Assembly (NCBI GenBank): GCA_900557035.1
Contig: USRA01000043.1
Location: forward strand, 1 to 18,617
Length of the DNA: 18,617 bases
From: an uncultured Prevotella sp.
GTDB lineage: Bacteria > Bacteroidota > Bacteroidia > Bacteroidales > Bacteroidaceae
Direction of reading: 5' to 3'
Positions 1-6,546 of this stretch are shown one piece after another; positions within the stretch are counted from its first letter, which is position 1; each line of letters opens with the position of its first letter. Below the pieces are notes generated by a model. That model was not told where the DNA came from and searched no databases. It worked only from the letters and a program-made list of their open reading frames with translations. The position numbers and the translations under genes are program-made.

Positions 1-56
1 CAATTAACAGGGATGTTTCCAGCTTGTTTTCAAGAACAGAGAACTGGACACCCTAT

Positions 57-1034
57 TTATTTTATCAAATACGAAATCAACTGCTCCATGCTATTTTCGA
101 TACTTTCAATAGTTGGTATATCTTTGTAGGCAAGGTCTGGAAGTTCTTTTGCATAGACGTTGCTTAACGCTGACCATACATTATGTAGGTCACTGATGAT
201 TGGAGAATCCATGATGTCTTTGTTTTGCCATCCTTCGGGCTTGTTGAATCTCTGTTGGTCTTGTGCAAACAAGTTGTTGAAGTCCGATTTGAAAGCATCG
301 CTTTTCAGATATTTCTGTGTCTCTGCATCATTCAATAGGAAATGCAAATCATAGAAATGGCGTATCTTGGCTGTCAATTCCGGCAAGTAGTTGTCGGCTA
401 AGGAACAGCGAAGCAATGATACCAGCTTCTCTGTCAATGTCCTACGCCTGTCGAGAACATTCACCTCGAAAGGTTGCATATCATATTCCTCTATCAAGTT
501 CTCGTTGCCTGTCTTTTGCAAGAACTCAGTCAAGAAGCTTTGCAGTTTACATTTCTGAAAAGGATATGGATTGGCAAAGGAATTGATTTCAACAAGCAAC
601 TGTCCTGCTTTGATAGCACCTACTTGTAATGTATCAATAGCTCTTGGATAAGAATAGTATGCCTTGTGATAGTGAGATCCCTTGCTCGTAAAACCAGGCA
701 TATCCATTTCCTGCAGACCTTCCGTCATGCTTTTGGCAGTTCTCTTGATCAGCATCTTCAATTGGTTGCCGCTGAGCGTCCATGCCTCAGAAATAGCAAT
801 ATCTATGTCTTCTGAGAATCGACTTCCGATACTGTATGCTTTTGTAAGACTTGTTCCTCCTTTGAAAATGGCACGATTCTCCTTGTCGTTCGCAGCCATC
901 AATGACAGCGAGCGACAAATCCAATAGTCCTTCTCAATGAAAATGCTCTTGATGCCAAGTCCTCCAACTTCTACGGGTTGTGATGCAGCTTGCAAGGCAT
1001 CAGAGAACAATTCCCAGTTTTCATGTAATCTCAT
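57..1034 (-). CDS. AbiEii/AbiGii-type nucleotidyltransferase toxin
   Basis: This 325-residue protein is the likely toxin of a type IV (AbiE-like) toxin-antitoxin pair; family members are nucleotidyltransferase-fold proteins, some of which modify tRNA and stop growth. The polymerase-beta-like signature is visible: FKGGTSL at residues 57-63 (the GG[S/T] motif), then SEDIDIA at 74-80 with the metal-binding acidic pair D76/D78. Further family marks are RRTLTEKL around 197-204 and KIRHFYDLHFL at 223-233. The length fits the family. The ATG (1032-1034) overlaps the stop of the upstream antitoxin gene as ATGA, implying translational coupling. Nothing looks truncated, and the gene ends 56 bases inside the window edge. 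The assignment to AbiEii is from motifs; whether it is toxic, and its target, are inference. Confidence 0.88.
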   Translation of the reverse strand: MRLHENWELFSDALQAASQPVEVGGLGIKSIFIEKDYWICRSLSLMAANDKENRAIFKGGTSLTKAYSIGSRFSEDIDIAISEAWTLSGNQLKMLIKRTAKSMTEGLQEMDMPGFTSKGSHYHKAYYSYPRAIDTLQVGAIKAGQLLVEINSFANPYPFQKCKLQSFLTEFLQKTGNENLIEEYDMQPFEVNVLDRRRTLTEKLVSLLRCSLADNYLPELTAKIRHFYDLHFLLNDAETQKYLKSDAFKSDFNNLFAQDQQRFNKPEGWQNKDIMDSPIISDLHNVWSALSNVYAKELPDLAYKDIPTIESIENSMEQLISYLIK

Positions 1035-1750
1035 ATGATGTTCCAGTTTTTTTTGTTTGATAATACTTTGTCGGAGATTGGCAACTTGTAGCTGGTCACT
1101 CCATTCAATGTTTTGCTGATGGTTTCCGTTTCAAGTTCCATATTCTCGTAGATGGCTCCAAGCAAAGCTCTTACATAAGGTGTGTATGCCAAGGAAAGTT
1201 CCGCCAATTCTTGCTTCTGATTCTTTGAAAGAGCATTGATTGCTTTGCAAATATTCATCACACATTCATCTGGTGAAGTGGCAGGAATGTCCTTTATAAG
1301 GCGCAGAGCATCCAATATTCTAAGTAATGGAATGTTGCTTGATGTTATGGCGTTCTCTTGTAACAAGAAAGATATTTTGACGCCATTCCTAGTGATAGGT
1401 CTCCTATATTTATTTGTGCCGACAAGGATAGATGAGCTTATCTGTGTTGTCAGACCCATGGATGCAAATGCGGCTGTCCCGGTAATGTAACCTACAATTT
1501 TGCCATTTTGCTCCAGAAAGTCCTTTACAAGTTCAGAATCTGCAGGTTTTAGATTTCCAAAGATGGTCTTCTTCGGAATATAGTATTTTCCCTTTGCTAT
1601 CTTTTGTAGCTCGCCTTGGAGCACAAGACGGTTGAGAGCTTTGGCGAGTGCTGGCTGATACCGCATCTCCACCCCAAAGTCTCTTGTTGTCAATACAACC
1701 CCAGCAGGGGTGGATGACAATTTCTCTTTTATCAGTCTTGCTATAACCAT
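1031..1750 (-). CDS. DUF6088 / AbiEi-like antitoxin and autorepressor
   Basis: This 239-residue protein is the likely antitoxin partner of the downstream nucleotidyltransferase. Residues about 18-61 (from VVLTTRDF to GKYYIPKK) read as a winged helix-turn-helix ending in the basic beta-hairpin typical of AbiEi-like N-termini. The rest, with GYITGTAAFASMGLTTQ at about 87-103, matches the DUF6088 pattern that accompanies AbiEii proteins in Bacteroidetes. An AAGGAG Shine-Dalgarno (1756-1761) sits 5 bases before the ATG, unusually strong for this window. In studied AbiE systems the antitoxin represses its own promoter by binding inverted repeats, and a matching repeat lies just upstream here (1781-1820). 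Family assignment is from sequence; the regulatory role is inference. Confidence 0.85.
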   Translation of the reverse strand: MVIARLIKEKLSSTPAGVVLTTRDFGVEMRYQPALAKALNRLVLQGELQKIAKGKYYIPKKTIFGNLKPADSELVKDFLEQNGKIVGYITGTAAFASMGLTTQISSSILVGTNKYRRPITRNGVKISFLLQENAITSSNIPLLRILDALRLIKDIPATSPDECVMNICKAINALSKNQKQELAELSLAYTPYVRALLGAIYENMELETETISKTLNGVTSYKLPISDKVLSNKKNWNII

Positions 1751-1772
1751 GTTTTCTCCTTTTTTTCGAGTG

Positions 1773-1804
1773 CAAAGTTAATAAAAGTCTTGTTTTTCAC
1801 GCAA
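1773..1804 (-). promoter_or_regulatory. Promoter of the AbiE-like operon
   Basis: On the minus strand, TAACTTTG (1773-1780) matches the Bacteroidetes -7 consensus TAnnTTTG, and ATTG with its TTG at 1802-1804 lies 21 bases upstream as the -33 element. Transcription should start near 1766-1768, leaving a leader of about 17 bases that carries the AAGGAG ribosome-binding site. Confidence 0.75.
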
Positions 1805-1820
1805 TAAACTTGACTTTTAT
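1781..1820. promoter_or_regulatory. Inverted repeat, putative antitoxin operator
   Basis: ATAAAAGTC (1781-1789) and GACTTTTAT (1812-1820) form a perfect 9-bp inverted repeat with a 22-base spacer. The half-site centres are 31 bp apart, close to three helical turns, so both would face the same side of the DNA. One half-site abuts the -7 box and the -33 TTG lies between the two, a geometry suited to repression. The role is inferred from known AbiE autoregulation. Confidence 0.55.
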
Positions 1821-2019
1821 ATGTTTCTTTAACCATTTTCATGCTATAATCCTCCCATACCCCTTCATCTTCCCTTGTTTTTTTCCTCTTAAAATACTGT
1901 AACTACTCATGCCCATAGAGGGGCTGAGTGGTTTGCAGGGTATTTCATATTGTTGCTTTATTTGAATTTTTGGAAAAGTAACGAAAAATATAGGTATATG
2001 CAAAAGAAAGCAGAATAAT

Positions 2020-2053
2020 TTGTTTTCCTTTTCGGATAAAAACATTAACTTTG
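2020..2053 (+). promoter_or_regulatory. Promoter of the HAD phosphatase gene
   Basis: TAACTTTG at 2046-2053 is a good Bacteroidetes -7 box. A TTG at 2020-2022 lies 23 bases upstream, slightly longer than usual. Transcription should begin around 2058-2060, so translation cannot start at the in-frame TTG at 2051, which lies inside the -7 box. Confidence 0.6.
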
Positions 2054-2074
2054 CAGCTAAAAGAAATGAAAAGT

Positions 2075-2806
2075 ATGGAAAAACTGAAAGATATCAGGGC
2101 GATAGCCTTCGATGCCGACGATACGCTCTGGGCATTACAAAACTATTTTGAGGATGTAGAGCATGAATATTGCGAGCTTCTTTCTGCTTATGGCAGGGAG
2201 AAGGAGATTTCGGCAGCCCTCTTTGAAACGGAGAGCCGGAATATGGCAGACTTGGGATATGGCTGCAAGGCTTTCACCCTTTCGCTGGTAGAAAATGCGA
2301 TCAGGGTGAGTCATGGTAAGGTGGAGGCAAATGTCATTGCGCAGATACTGGATCTGGGCAAGAGTCTCCTGCATCTTGATGCCAAACCGCTGGAGGGTGT
2401 TGAGGCTACCCTTGCCCGCATCCGTGAAATGAGAACCGGGCAGGAGAATGGTTCTTCCGGTGAAAGAAGATACAGGCTGGCTGTCTTCACCAAGGGTGAG
2501 TTGATGGATCAGGAGAATAAGTTGTGGCGTTCGGGGCTGCAGCGCTATTTTGATGTGGTGAGTATCGTGAGCGATAAGAAGCCCGAGGCTTACCGCCGTC
2601 TTTGTAGGGAGATGGAAGTGGAGCCCGAAGAGCTTCTCATGGTGGGCAACAGTTTCAAGAGCGATATTGCGCCGGCACTGAAAATCGGAGCCTCTGCCGT
2701 CCATATCCCTTTCCATACTACCTGGGCGCACGAAAAGATAGAGGAGTTTGAACATCCCAACCTCCGCCGCATCTCCCGCTTTGCGCAGCTGCTGGAAATT
2801 CTGTAG
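2075..2806 (+). CDS. HAD-superfamily hydrolase (phosphatase)
   Basis: A 243-residue cytoplasmic HAD-fold phosphohydrolase, probably acting on a small phosphorylated metabolite. The motifs are in order: motif I FDADDTLW (nucleophile D13, acid D15), motif II FTKGE (T139), motif III lysine in SDKKPEAY (K168/K169), and motif IV GNSFKSD (191-197). A cap domain of about 100 residues follows motif I, as in YjjG/phosphoglycolate-phosphatase-like enzymes. A short hydrophilic stretch near residues 120-133 precedes motif II. The start is placed at ATG 2075; ATG 2066 (three residues longer) is also possible, but the in-frame TTG 2051 falls inside the promoter. The gene stands alone and converges on the next gene. 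The substrate cannot be read from the sequence. Confidence 0.85.
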   Translation: MEKLKDIRAIAFDADDTLWALQNYFEDVEHEYCELLSAYGREKEISAALFETESRNMADLGYGCKAFTLSLVENAIRVSHGKVEANVIAQILDLGKSLLHLDAKPLEGVEATLARIREMRTGQENGSSGERRYRLAVFTKGELMDQENKLWRSGLQRYFDVVSIVSDKKPEAYRRLCREMEVEPEELLMVGNSFKSDIAPALKIGASAVHIPFHTTWAHEKIEEFEHPNLRRISRFAQLLEIL

Positions 2807-2872
2807 CATCATATAGGATGATTGTGAACGTCTTATAAAAAGCTTAACAATTTATAGAAAGTATGAGAAAGC

Positions 2873-2960
2873 CCTTAAAGGAAAATATTTCTTTCCTTAA
2901 GGAAAAATAAATTTTCCCTTAAGGATAAAAATAAAAATCCTTAAGGGAAAATATCACATC
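2873..2960. repeat. Four CCTTAAGG palindromes at a 22-base period
   Basis: Units begin at 2873, 2895, 2917 and 2939, each exactly 22 bases after the last. Each starts with CCTTAAGG (the first is CCTTAAAGG) followed by 13-14 A/T-rich bases. Copy 2 lies in a 14-bp palindrome (2892-2905). Copies 3 and 4 pair into a perfect 16-bp hairpin. The array fills the gap between two convergent genes, with little else in 2807-3037. Confidence 0.85.
2906..2952 (-). terminator. Hairpin and U-rich tail, terminator of the acidic-protein gene
   Basis: ATTTTCCCTTAAGGAT (2911-2926) pairs perfectly over 16 bp with 2937-2952 around a 10-base A-rich loop. Read on the minus strand, the stem is followed by TTATTTTTCC, a terminator-like U-rich tail, 86 bases past the stop of the 3038-4330 gene. 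On the plus strand no U-tract follows, so termination of the HAD gene here is less certain. Confidence 0.5.
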
Positions 2961-3037
2961 TCTTCAATTCCCATTTTTCGGGCGTTTGAGAAAATAGAGA
3001 TGAATGTTGAACTATATTTACATGGTTGTTCTTGTTC

Positions 3038-4330
3038 TTATGCTTCTTCTTCAGTTTCTTCATCTTTCAATGATTCCAGAATCTCTACGAAAGGACTGTG
3101 GAAGGTGCTGAAGAGATGGAGTATCTCCTTGCGCTGCTCTTCATCCTCTTCCCAAAGGCTGATTTCGCCCTTCTGGTGAGCCTTGATGAGCTTGGCGCAA
3201 CGCTTGATCTTGCGCTTGTTGTTGCGAGCCTGCAACTGGTCGCCCTGGATAGGCTTCTGGCTTACATACGAGAAAGCTACAAGCTGGTTCATGAACATGT
3301 CGAACATCGGATCATCATGGCTCCAGTCGCTGTCCTTCAGCCAGAACCACTGGAAGGCATACTTCTGCTCCATGGCAATGAGGCTCTGTCCCAGGGTATC
3401 GATGTCGATGCCCTTTGCCATCTGCTCCTTGATGAAGGCAACGAGACTTTCTGGAGTAATCTCCAGCTCCACCTCGTGTGCGATGCTGCTGCCGGCAATG
3501 TTGATGCGCCAACGGTAGTTCTTGTTCTTGATCAGGGCAGAATGGGCATTCATCATCAGTTCGCTCAATTTTCCCTCAGACGGAATCTGATCTACTACGG
3601 CAAGGCGCTGGCGCTGGTCGCGAACCACCAGCTGGGCATCCTCATGACGGAGCACGCAGATATAAACCAGTTTGTTGTCGTCCAACTGCAAGGTGAAGCG
3701 GTCGTTGTTGTCATCACCTACGAATTCGTAGCGATACTCATCTACCTTGTCGTGAGCCACCTCCAGTTCATTGTGTACCTTGTTGCCCTCGCTGTCGTAG
3801 AGCGAGAAGCCGATGTATGGAATCTGAAGATAGAGTGAGAAAGGATTTCCCTCTTCCGGAATCAGGGTGAGGCGCAAGCCTTCGTCACCGAAGTCCTCCT
3901 TCTTGCAGACGAAGCCGTCGTCGGTCTTCTCCGCCTTTTCTACCTTCACGTCGCCATGGCGCCAGTAGATGTCAAAAGTGATGGTGTTTTCGTCCTCGCT
4001 GGTCACCTGGATGAAATCATCGATGTCCTGTCCCAGATAGATAACCTTGGCAGGTTCATATACCTCTGTATCATCATCTTCCAGAGGCTTTACCCACATT
4101 TCTCCCGGCATTGGGTCATCTTCCCATTCGTCCTCTTCTGCGGCAGCAGTGGATTTGAAGACCAGGAAGATCATTCTCTGTTCCTCTCTGCTTCCATCTT
4201 CCTTGCAAAGGAAAACCTTCGATTCCTTTGGGATGAAGAAAGGAGTAGATAGATATGGGTTCTTACATAATGCTGTGTATTCCACCTCTGTCCAGATTGG
4301 CAAGGTGTGCTTGTTCGTATTATTTGTCAT
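3038..4330 (-). CDS. Unrecognised acidic protein, 430 residues
   Basis: I do not recognise this family. It has no signal peptide or membrane segment, so it is probably cytoplasmic. It is strongly acidic, with clusters AAEEDEWEDD at about 63-72, EDDDTEV at about 84-90, WEEDEEQ and the C-terminal DEETEEEA. The middle, about 150-290, reads as alternating beta-strands (LRLTLIPEEG, SLYLQIPYIGFSLYD, YRYEFVG, RFTLQLDD, LVYICVL), suggesting a beta-sandwich. The C-terminal third is helical, with the aromatic patch YAFQWFWL and a basic cluster NNKRKIKRCAKLIKAHQKG. The gene is monocistronic, with its own near-consensus promoter and a terminator-like hairpin. GC content and codon use look like the core genes here, arguing against recent transfer. 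No function is assigned. Confidence 0.75.
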   Translation of the reverse strand: MTNNTNKHTLPIWTEVEYTALCKNPYLSTPFFIPKESKVFLCKEDGSREEQRMIFLVFKSTAAAEEDEWEDDPMPGEMWVKPLEDDDTEVYEPAKVIYLGQDIDDFIQVTSEDENTITFDIYWRHGDVKVEKAEKTDDGFVCKKEDFGDEGLRLTLIPEEGNPFSLYLQIPYIGFSLYDSEGNKVHNELEVAHDKVDEYRYEFVGDDNNDRFTLQLDDNKLVYICVLRHEDAQLVVRDQRQRLAVVDQIPSEGKLSELMMNAHSALIKNKNYRWRINIAGSSIAHEVELEITPESLVAFIKEQMAKGIDIDTLGQSLIAMEQKYAFQWFWLKDSDWSHDDPMFDMFMNQLVAFSYVSQKPIQGDQLQARNNKRKIKRCAKLIKAHQKGEISLWEEDEEQRKEILHLFSTFHSPFVEILESLKDEETEEEA

Positions 4331-4382
4331 ATCTGTTTTTTTGTATTATCCTATTGATTGATTTAAATTTCAAAAACGGATG

Positions 4383-4413
4383 CAAAGATACAGAGAAAAG
4401 CAGACAATACAAA
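4383..4413 (-). promoter_or_regulatory. Promoter of the acidic-protein gene
   Basis: On the minus strand TTTG (4410-4413) is separated by 19 bases from TATCTTTG (4383-4390), a full match to the Bacteroidetes TTTG/TAnnTTTG promoter. Expected transcription start is near 4376, giving a leader of about 45 bases. Confidence 0.8.
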
Positions 4414-4448
4414 ATTTTACGGCCATTTTTTTGTTGTTTTTGCTTTAA

Positions 4449-4577
4449 AAGTTTGTGTTTAGGGAAAGCTTTTGCCCTTTACCTTTCCGCTACGTGCCTG
4501 TGACCGTTGGTTCAGGGCGTATGGATATTAGCCTGGTGAAACACAACAGCCCTGTACCTTTGGCTCTACGCAAGTGA
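4449..4577 (+). repeat. Intergenic element with hairpin, short ORF and a 20-base repeat
   Basis: GGTTCAGGGC (4509-4518) pairs with GCCCTGTACC (4549-4558), 9 of 10 positions, as a hairpin with a 30-base loop. The segment is also an open frame from 4449 to the TGA at 4575-4577; its only ATG (4521) gives the 18-residue MDISLVKHNSPVPLALRK with no convincing ribosome-binding site. Bases 4505-4524 recur on the opposite strand at 7141-7160 with one mismatch, so this may be an interspersed genomic repeat rather than a gene. Confidence 0.45.
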
Positions 4578-4651
4578 GTTAATAATTAATAATTTCAGTG
4601 CCGAAACCATAATAAATTGTGGGAAATGACTGATTTCTCGATTTTTTTGTC

Positions 4652-4659
4652 TAATTTTG
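4652..4659 (+). promoter_or_regulatory. -7 box upstream of the pycB-like gene
   Basis: TAATTTTG matches TAnnTTTG. No good TTG lies 19-21 bases upstream, so the -33 element is weak or absent. Transcription from here would start near 4665 and leave a leader of about 95 bases, long for this window. Confidence 0.5.
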
Positions 4660-4759
4660 CACCTTGGTATAGAATGCCTTGGCTTCTAATGAGGCTCGGG
4701 GCAGGAGATACACATTATTTTATATATAAATTTAGGAAACAAGAAATTTAATAATAAGA

Positions 4760-6535
4760 ATGAAGAAGAAAATTCAGTTCAGTCTCGTTTACCGAGACAT
4801 GTGGCAGAGTTCTGGTAAGTTCCAGCCACGTAAGGATCAGTTGGCTAAGATTGCCCCAGTTATCATTGAAATGGGTTGCTTTAGCCGTGTAGAGACCAAT
4901 GGTGGTGCTTTCGAGCAGGTTAACCTCCTCGCTGGTGAGAATCCTAATGATGCAGTTCGTGCATTCTGTAAGCCATTCAACGAGGTGGGCATCAAGACTC
5001 ACATGCTCGACCGTGGATTGAACGCTCTTCGTATGTATCCTGTGCCAGACGATGTACGTGCCCTCATGTACAAGGTAAAGGCTAAGCAGGGTACCAATAT
5101 CACCCGTATCTTCGATGGCTTGAACGATGTTCGTAACATCATTCCTTCTATCAAGTGGGCTAAGGAAGGTGGCATGACTCCACAGTGTGCACTCTGTATC
5201 ACCAACTCTCCAGTACATACACTCGAATATTATATGAACATCGCCGACCAGCTCATCGCTGCCGGTGCTGAGGAAATCTGCTTGAAGGATATGGCTGGTA
5301 TCGGTCAGCCTGCATTCCTCGGTAAGCTCACCAAGATGATTAAGGACAAGTATCCTGAGATCATCATCCAGTATCACGGTCACTCTGGTCCTGGTCTCTC
5401 TATGGCTTCTATCCTCGAGGTCTGCAACAATGGTGCCGACATCATCGATACAGCCATTGAGCCATTGTCATGGGGTAAGGTTCATCCAGACGTTATCTCT
5501 GTTATCAGCATGTTGAAGAACGAGGGCTTCGAGGTGCCTGAGATTAACATGAGCGCTTACATGAAGGCTCGTGCCATGACTCAGGAATTCATCGATGAGT
5601 GGCTCGGATATTTCATCAACCCAGGTAACAAGATCATGTCTTCATTGTTGCTCGGTTGTGGTCTCCCTGGCGGTATGATGGGTTCTATGATGGCAGACCT
5701 CGGCGGTATGCGTCAGACCATCAACAATATCCGCAAGAAGAAGGGTGAGGAAGAGTTGTCTATGGATGACCTCCTGATCAAGCTCTTCGACGAGGTAGAG
5801 TATGTATGGCCACGTGTAGGTTATCCTCCATTGGTAACACCATTCAGCCAGTATGTAAAGAACATCTCATTGATGAACCTCCTCACCATGGAGCAGGGCA
5901 AAGGCCGCTTCGTGATGATGGATGATTCTATGTGGGGGATGATTCTCGGTAAGAGTGGTAAGATTCCTGGAGAGATTGATCCAGAGCTTGTTGAGCTTGC
6001 CAAGAAGCAGGGCCGTGAGTTTACAGATGTAGATGCTCACACATTGCTCAGCAATGCACTTGACGACTTCAAGAAGGAGATGGACGAGAACGGTTGGGAG
6101 TATGGTCAGGATGATGAGGAGCTCTTCGAACTCGCTATGCATCCAGAGCAGTATAGAAACTTCAAGAGCGGTCAGGCTAAGAAGAACTTCCTGGCTGACC
6201 TCCAGAAGGCAAAGGATGCCAAGCTCGGCAGTACCTTGACTCCAGCTCAGCTCGCAGAGTTCAAGCATGCCAAGGCTGATGCTATCGTAGCACCAGTAGC
6301 CGGTCAGATTTTCTGGGAGTTCCAGGGCGAGGGCGAGTGCCAGCCAGCTGTAGAGCCATTCATCGGTAAGGAGTATAAGGAAGGTGATGCCTTCTGCTAC
6401 ATCCTCGCTCCATGGGGTGAGTTTGAGACTGTTCCTGCTGCTTTGGGTGGTAAGCTCGTGGAAATCAATGCTAAGCAGGGCAGCAAGATCCGCAAGGGTG
6501 ATGTCATCGCTTACATTGAGCGCAACGCTGAGTAA
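4760..6535 (+). CDS. Carboxyltransferase, PycB/OadA-like, lacking biotin lysine
   Basis: This 591-residue cytoplasmic protein belongs to the family of pyruvate carboxylase subunit B, oxaloacetate decarboxylase alpha and transcarboxylase 5S, which move CO2 between carboxybiotin and pyruvate/oxaloacetate. Residues about 5-300 form the TIM-barrel carboxyltransferase domain: YRDMWQSSGK (metal ligand D13), EICLKDMAG (K176, the carbamylated lysine position) and YHGHSGPG (ligands H206 and H208). Residues about 300-480 match the conserved carboxylase domain. Residues about 506-588 read as a biotinyl-domain fold, but where AMKM should carry biotin there is LAPWGEFETVPA (549-560), with no lysine in the hairpin. 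Biotin is therefore probably supplied by a separate carrier encoded elsewhere, or the tail has another role. An HD-domain gene follows after 11 bases. Confidence 0.88.
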   Translation: MKKKIQFSLVYRDMWQSSGKFQPRKDQLAKIAPVIIEMGCFSRVETNGGAFEQVNLLAGENPNDAVRAFCKPFNEVGIKTHMLDRGLNALRMYPVPDDVRALMYKVKAKQGTNITRIFDGLNDVRNIIPSIKWAKEGGMTPQCALCITNSPVHTLEYYMNIADQLIAAGAEEICLKDMAGIGQPAFLGKLTKMIKDKYPEIIIQYHGHSGPGLSMASILEVCNNGADIIDTAIEPLSWGKVHPDVISVISMLKNEGFEVPEINMSAYMKARAMTQEFIDEWLGYFINPGNKIMSSLLLGCGLPGGMMGSMMADLGGMRQTINNIRKKKGEEELSMDDLLIKLFDEVEYVWPRVGYPPLVTPFSQYVKNISLMNLLTMEQGKGRFVMMDDSMWGMILGKSGKIPGEIDPELVELAKKQGREFTDVDAHTLLSNALDDFKKEMDENGWEYGQDDEELFELAMHPEQYRNFKSGQAKKNFLADLQKAKDAKLGSTLTPAQLAEFKHAKADAIVAPVAGQIFWEFQGEGECQPAVEPFIGKEYKEGDAFCYILAPWGEFETVPAALGGKLVEINAKQGSKIRKGDVIAYIERNAE

Positions 6536-6546
6536 ACATTGAATTT

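Larger units (their letters stand above)
1751..2074. other. Divergent intergenic region, AbiE operon / HAD gene
   Basis: These 324 bases hold the AbiE-like promoter and its inverted repeat on the left and the HAD gene promoter on the right. The AT-rich middle (about 1821-2019) contains no gene or structured element I can support; a 68-codon minus-strand frame at 1839-2045 has no family resemblance and is probably chance. Confidence 0.6.
4331..4759. other. Divergent intergenic region, acidic protein / pycB-like gene
   Basis: These 429 bases contain the minus-strand promoter at 4383-4413, a GC-richer element at about 4449-4577 that differs from its AT-rich surroundings, and a plus-strand -7 box at 4652-4659 followed by a roughly 95-base leader. 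I see no other gene or RNA I can support. Confidence 0.6.

Noticed and set aside
1839..2045. 68-codon minus-strand frame in the AbiE/HAD intergenic region
   Set aside because: It starts inside the HAD promoter, has no ribosome-binding site or promoter of its own and no recognisable domain.
2051..2074. TTG codon in frame upstream of the HAD gene, giving an 8-residue longer protein
   Set aside because: The TTG is part of the TAACTTTG -7 box, so it would lie upstream of the transcript start.
2873..2960. Possible short CRISPR array
   Set aside because: The period is 22 bases with an 8-base core and low-complexity A/T spacers; there are no unique spacers and no cas genes.
4662..4682. Direct repeat CCTTGG...CCTTGG in the pycB leader, considered as a regulatory site
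   Set aside because: Six-base repeats are too short to separate from chance, and no stable fold was seen around them.
4583..4759. Possible riboswitch in the long leader of the carboxyltransferase gene
   Set aside because: I could not recognise a known riboswitch core or a terminator/antiterminator pair; most of the leader is A/T-rich.
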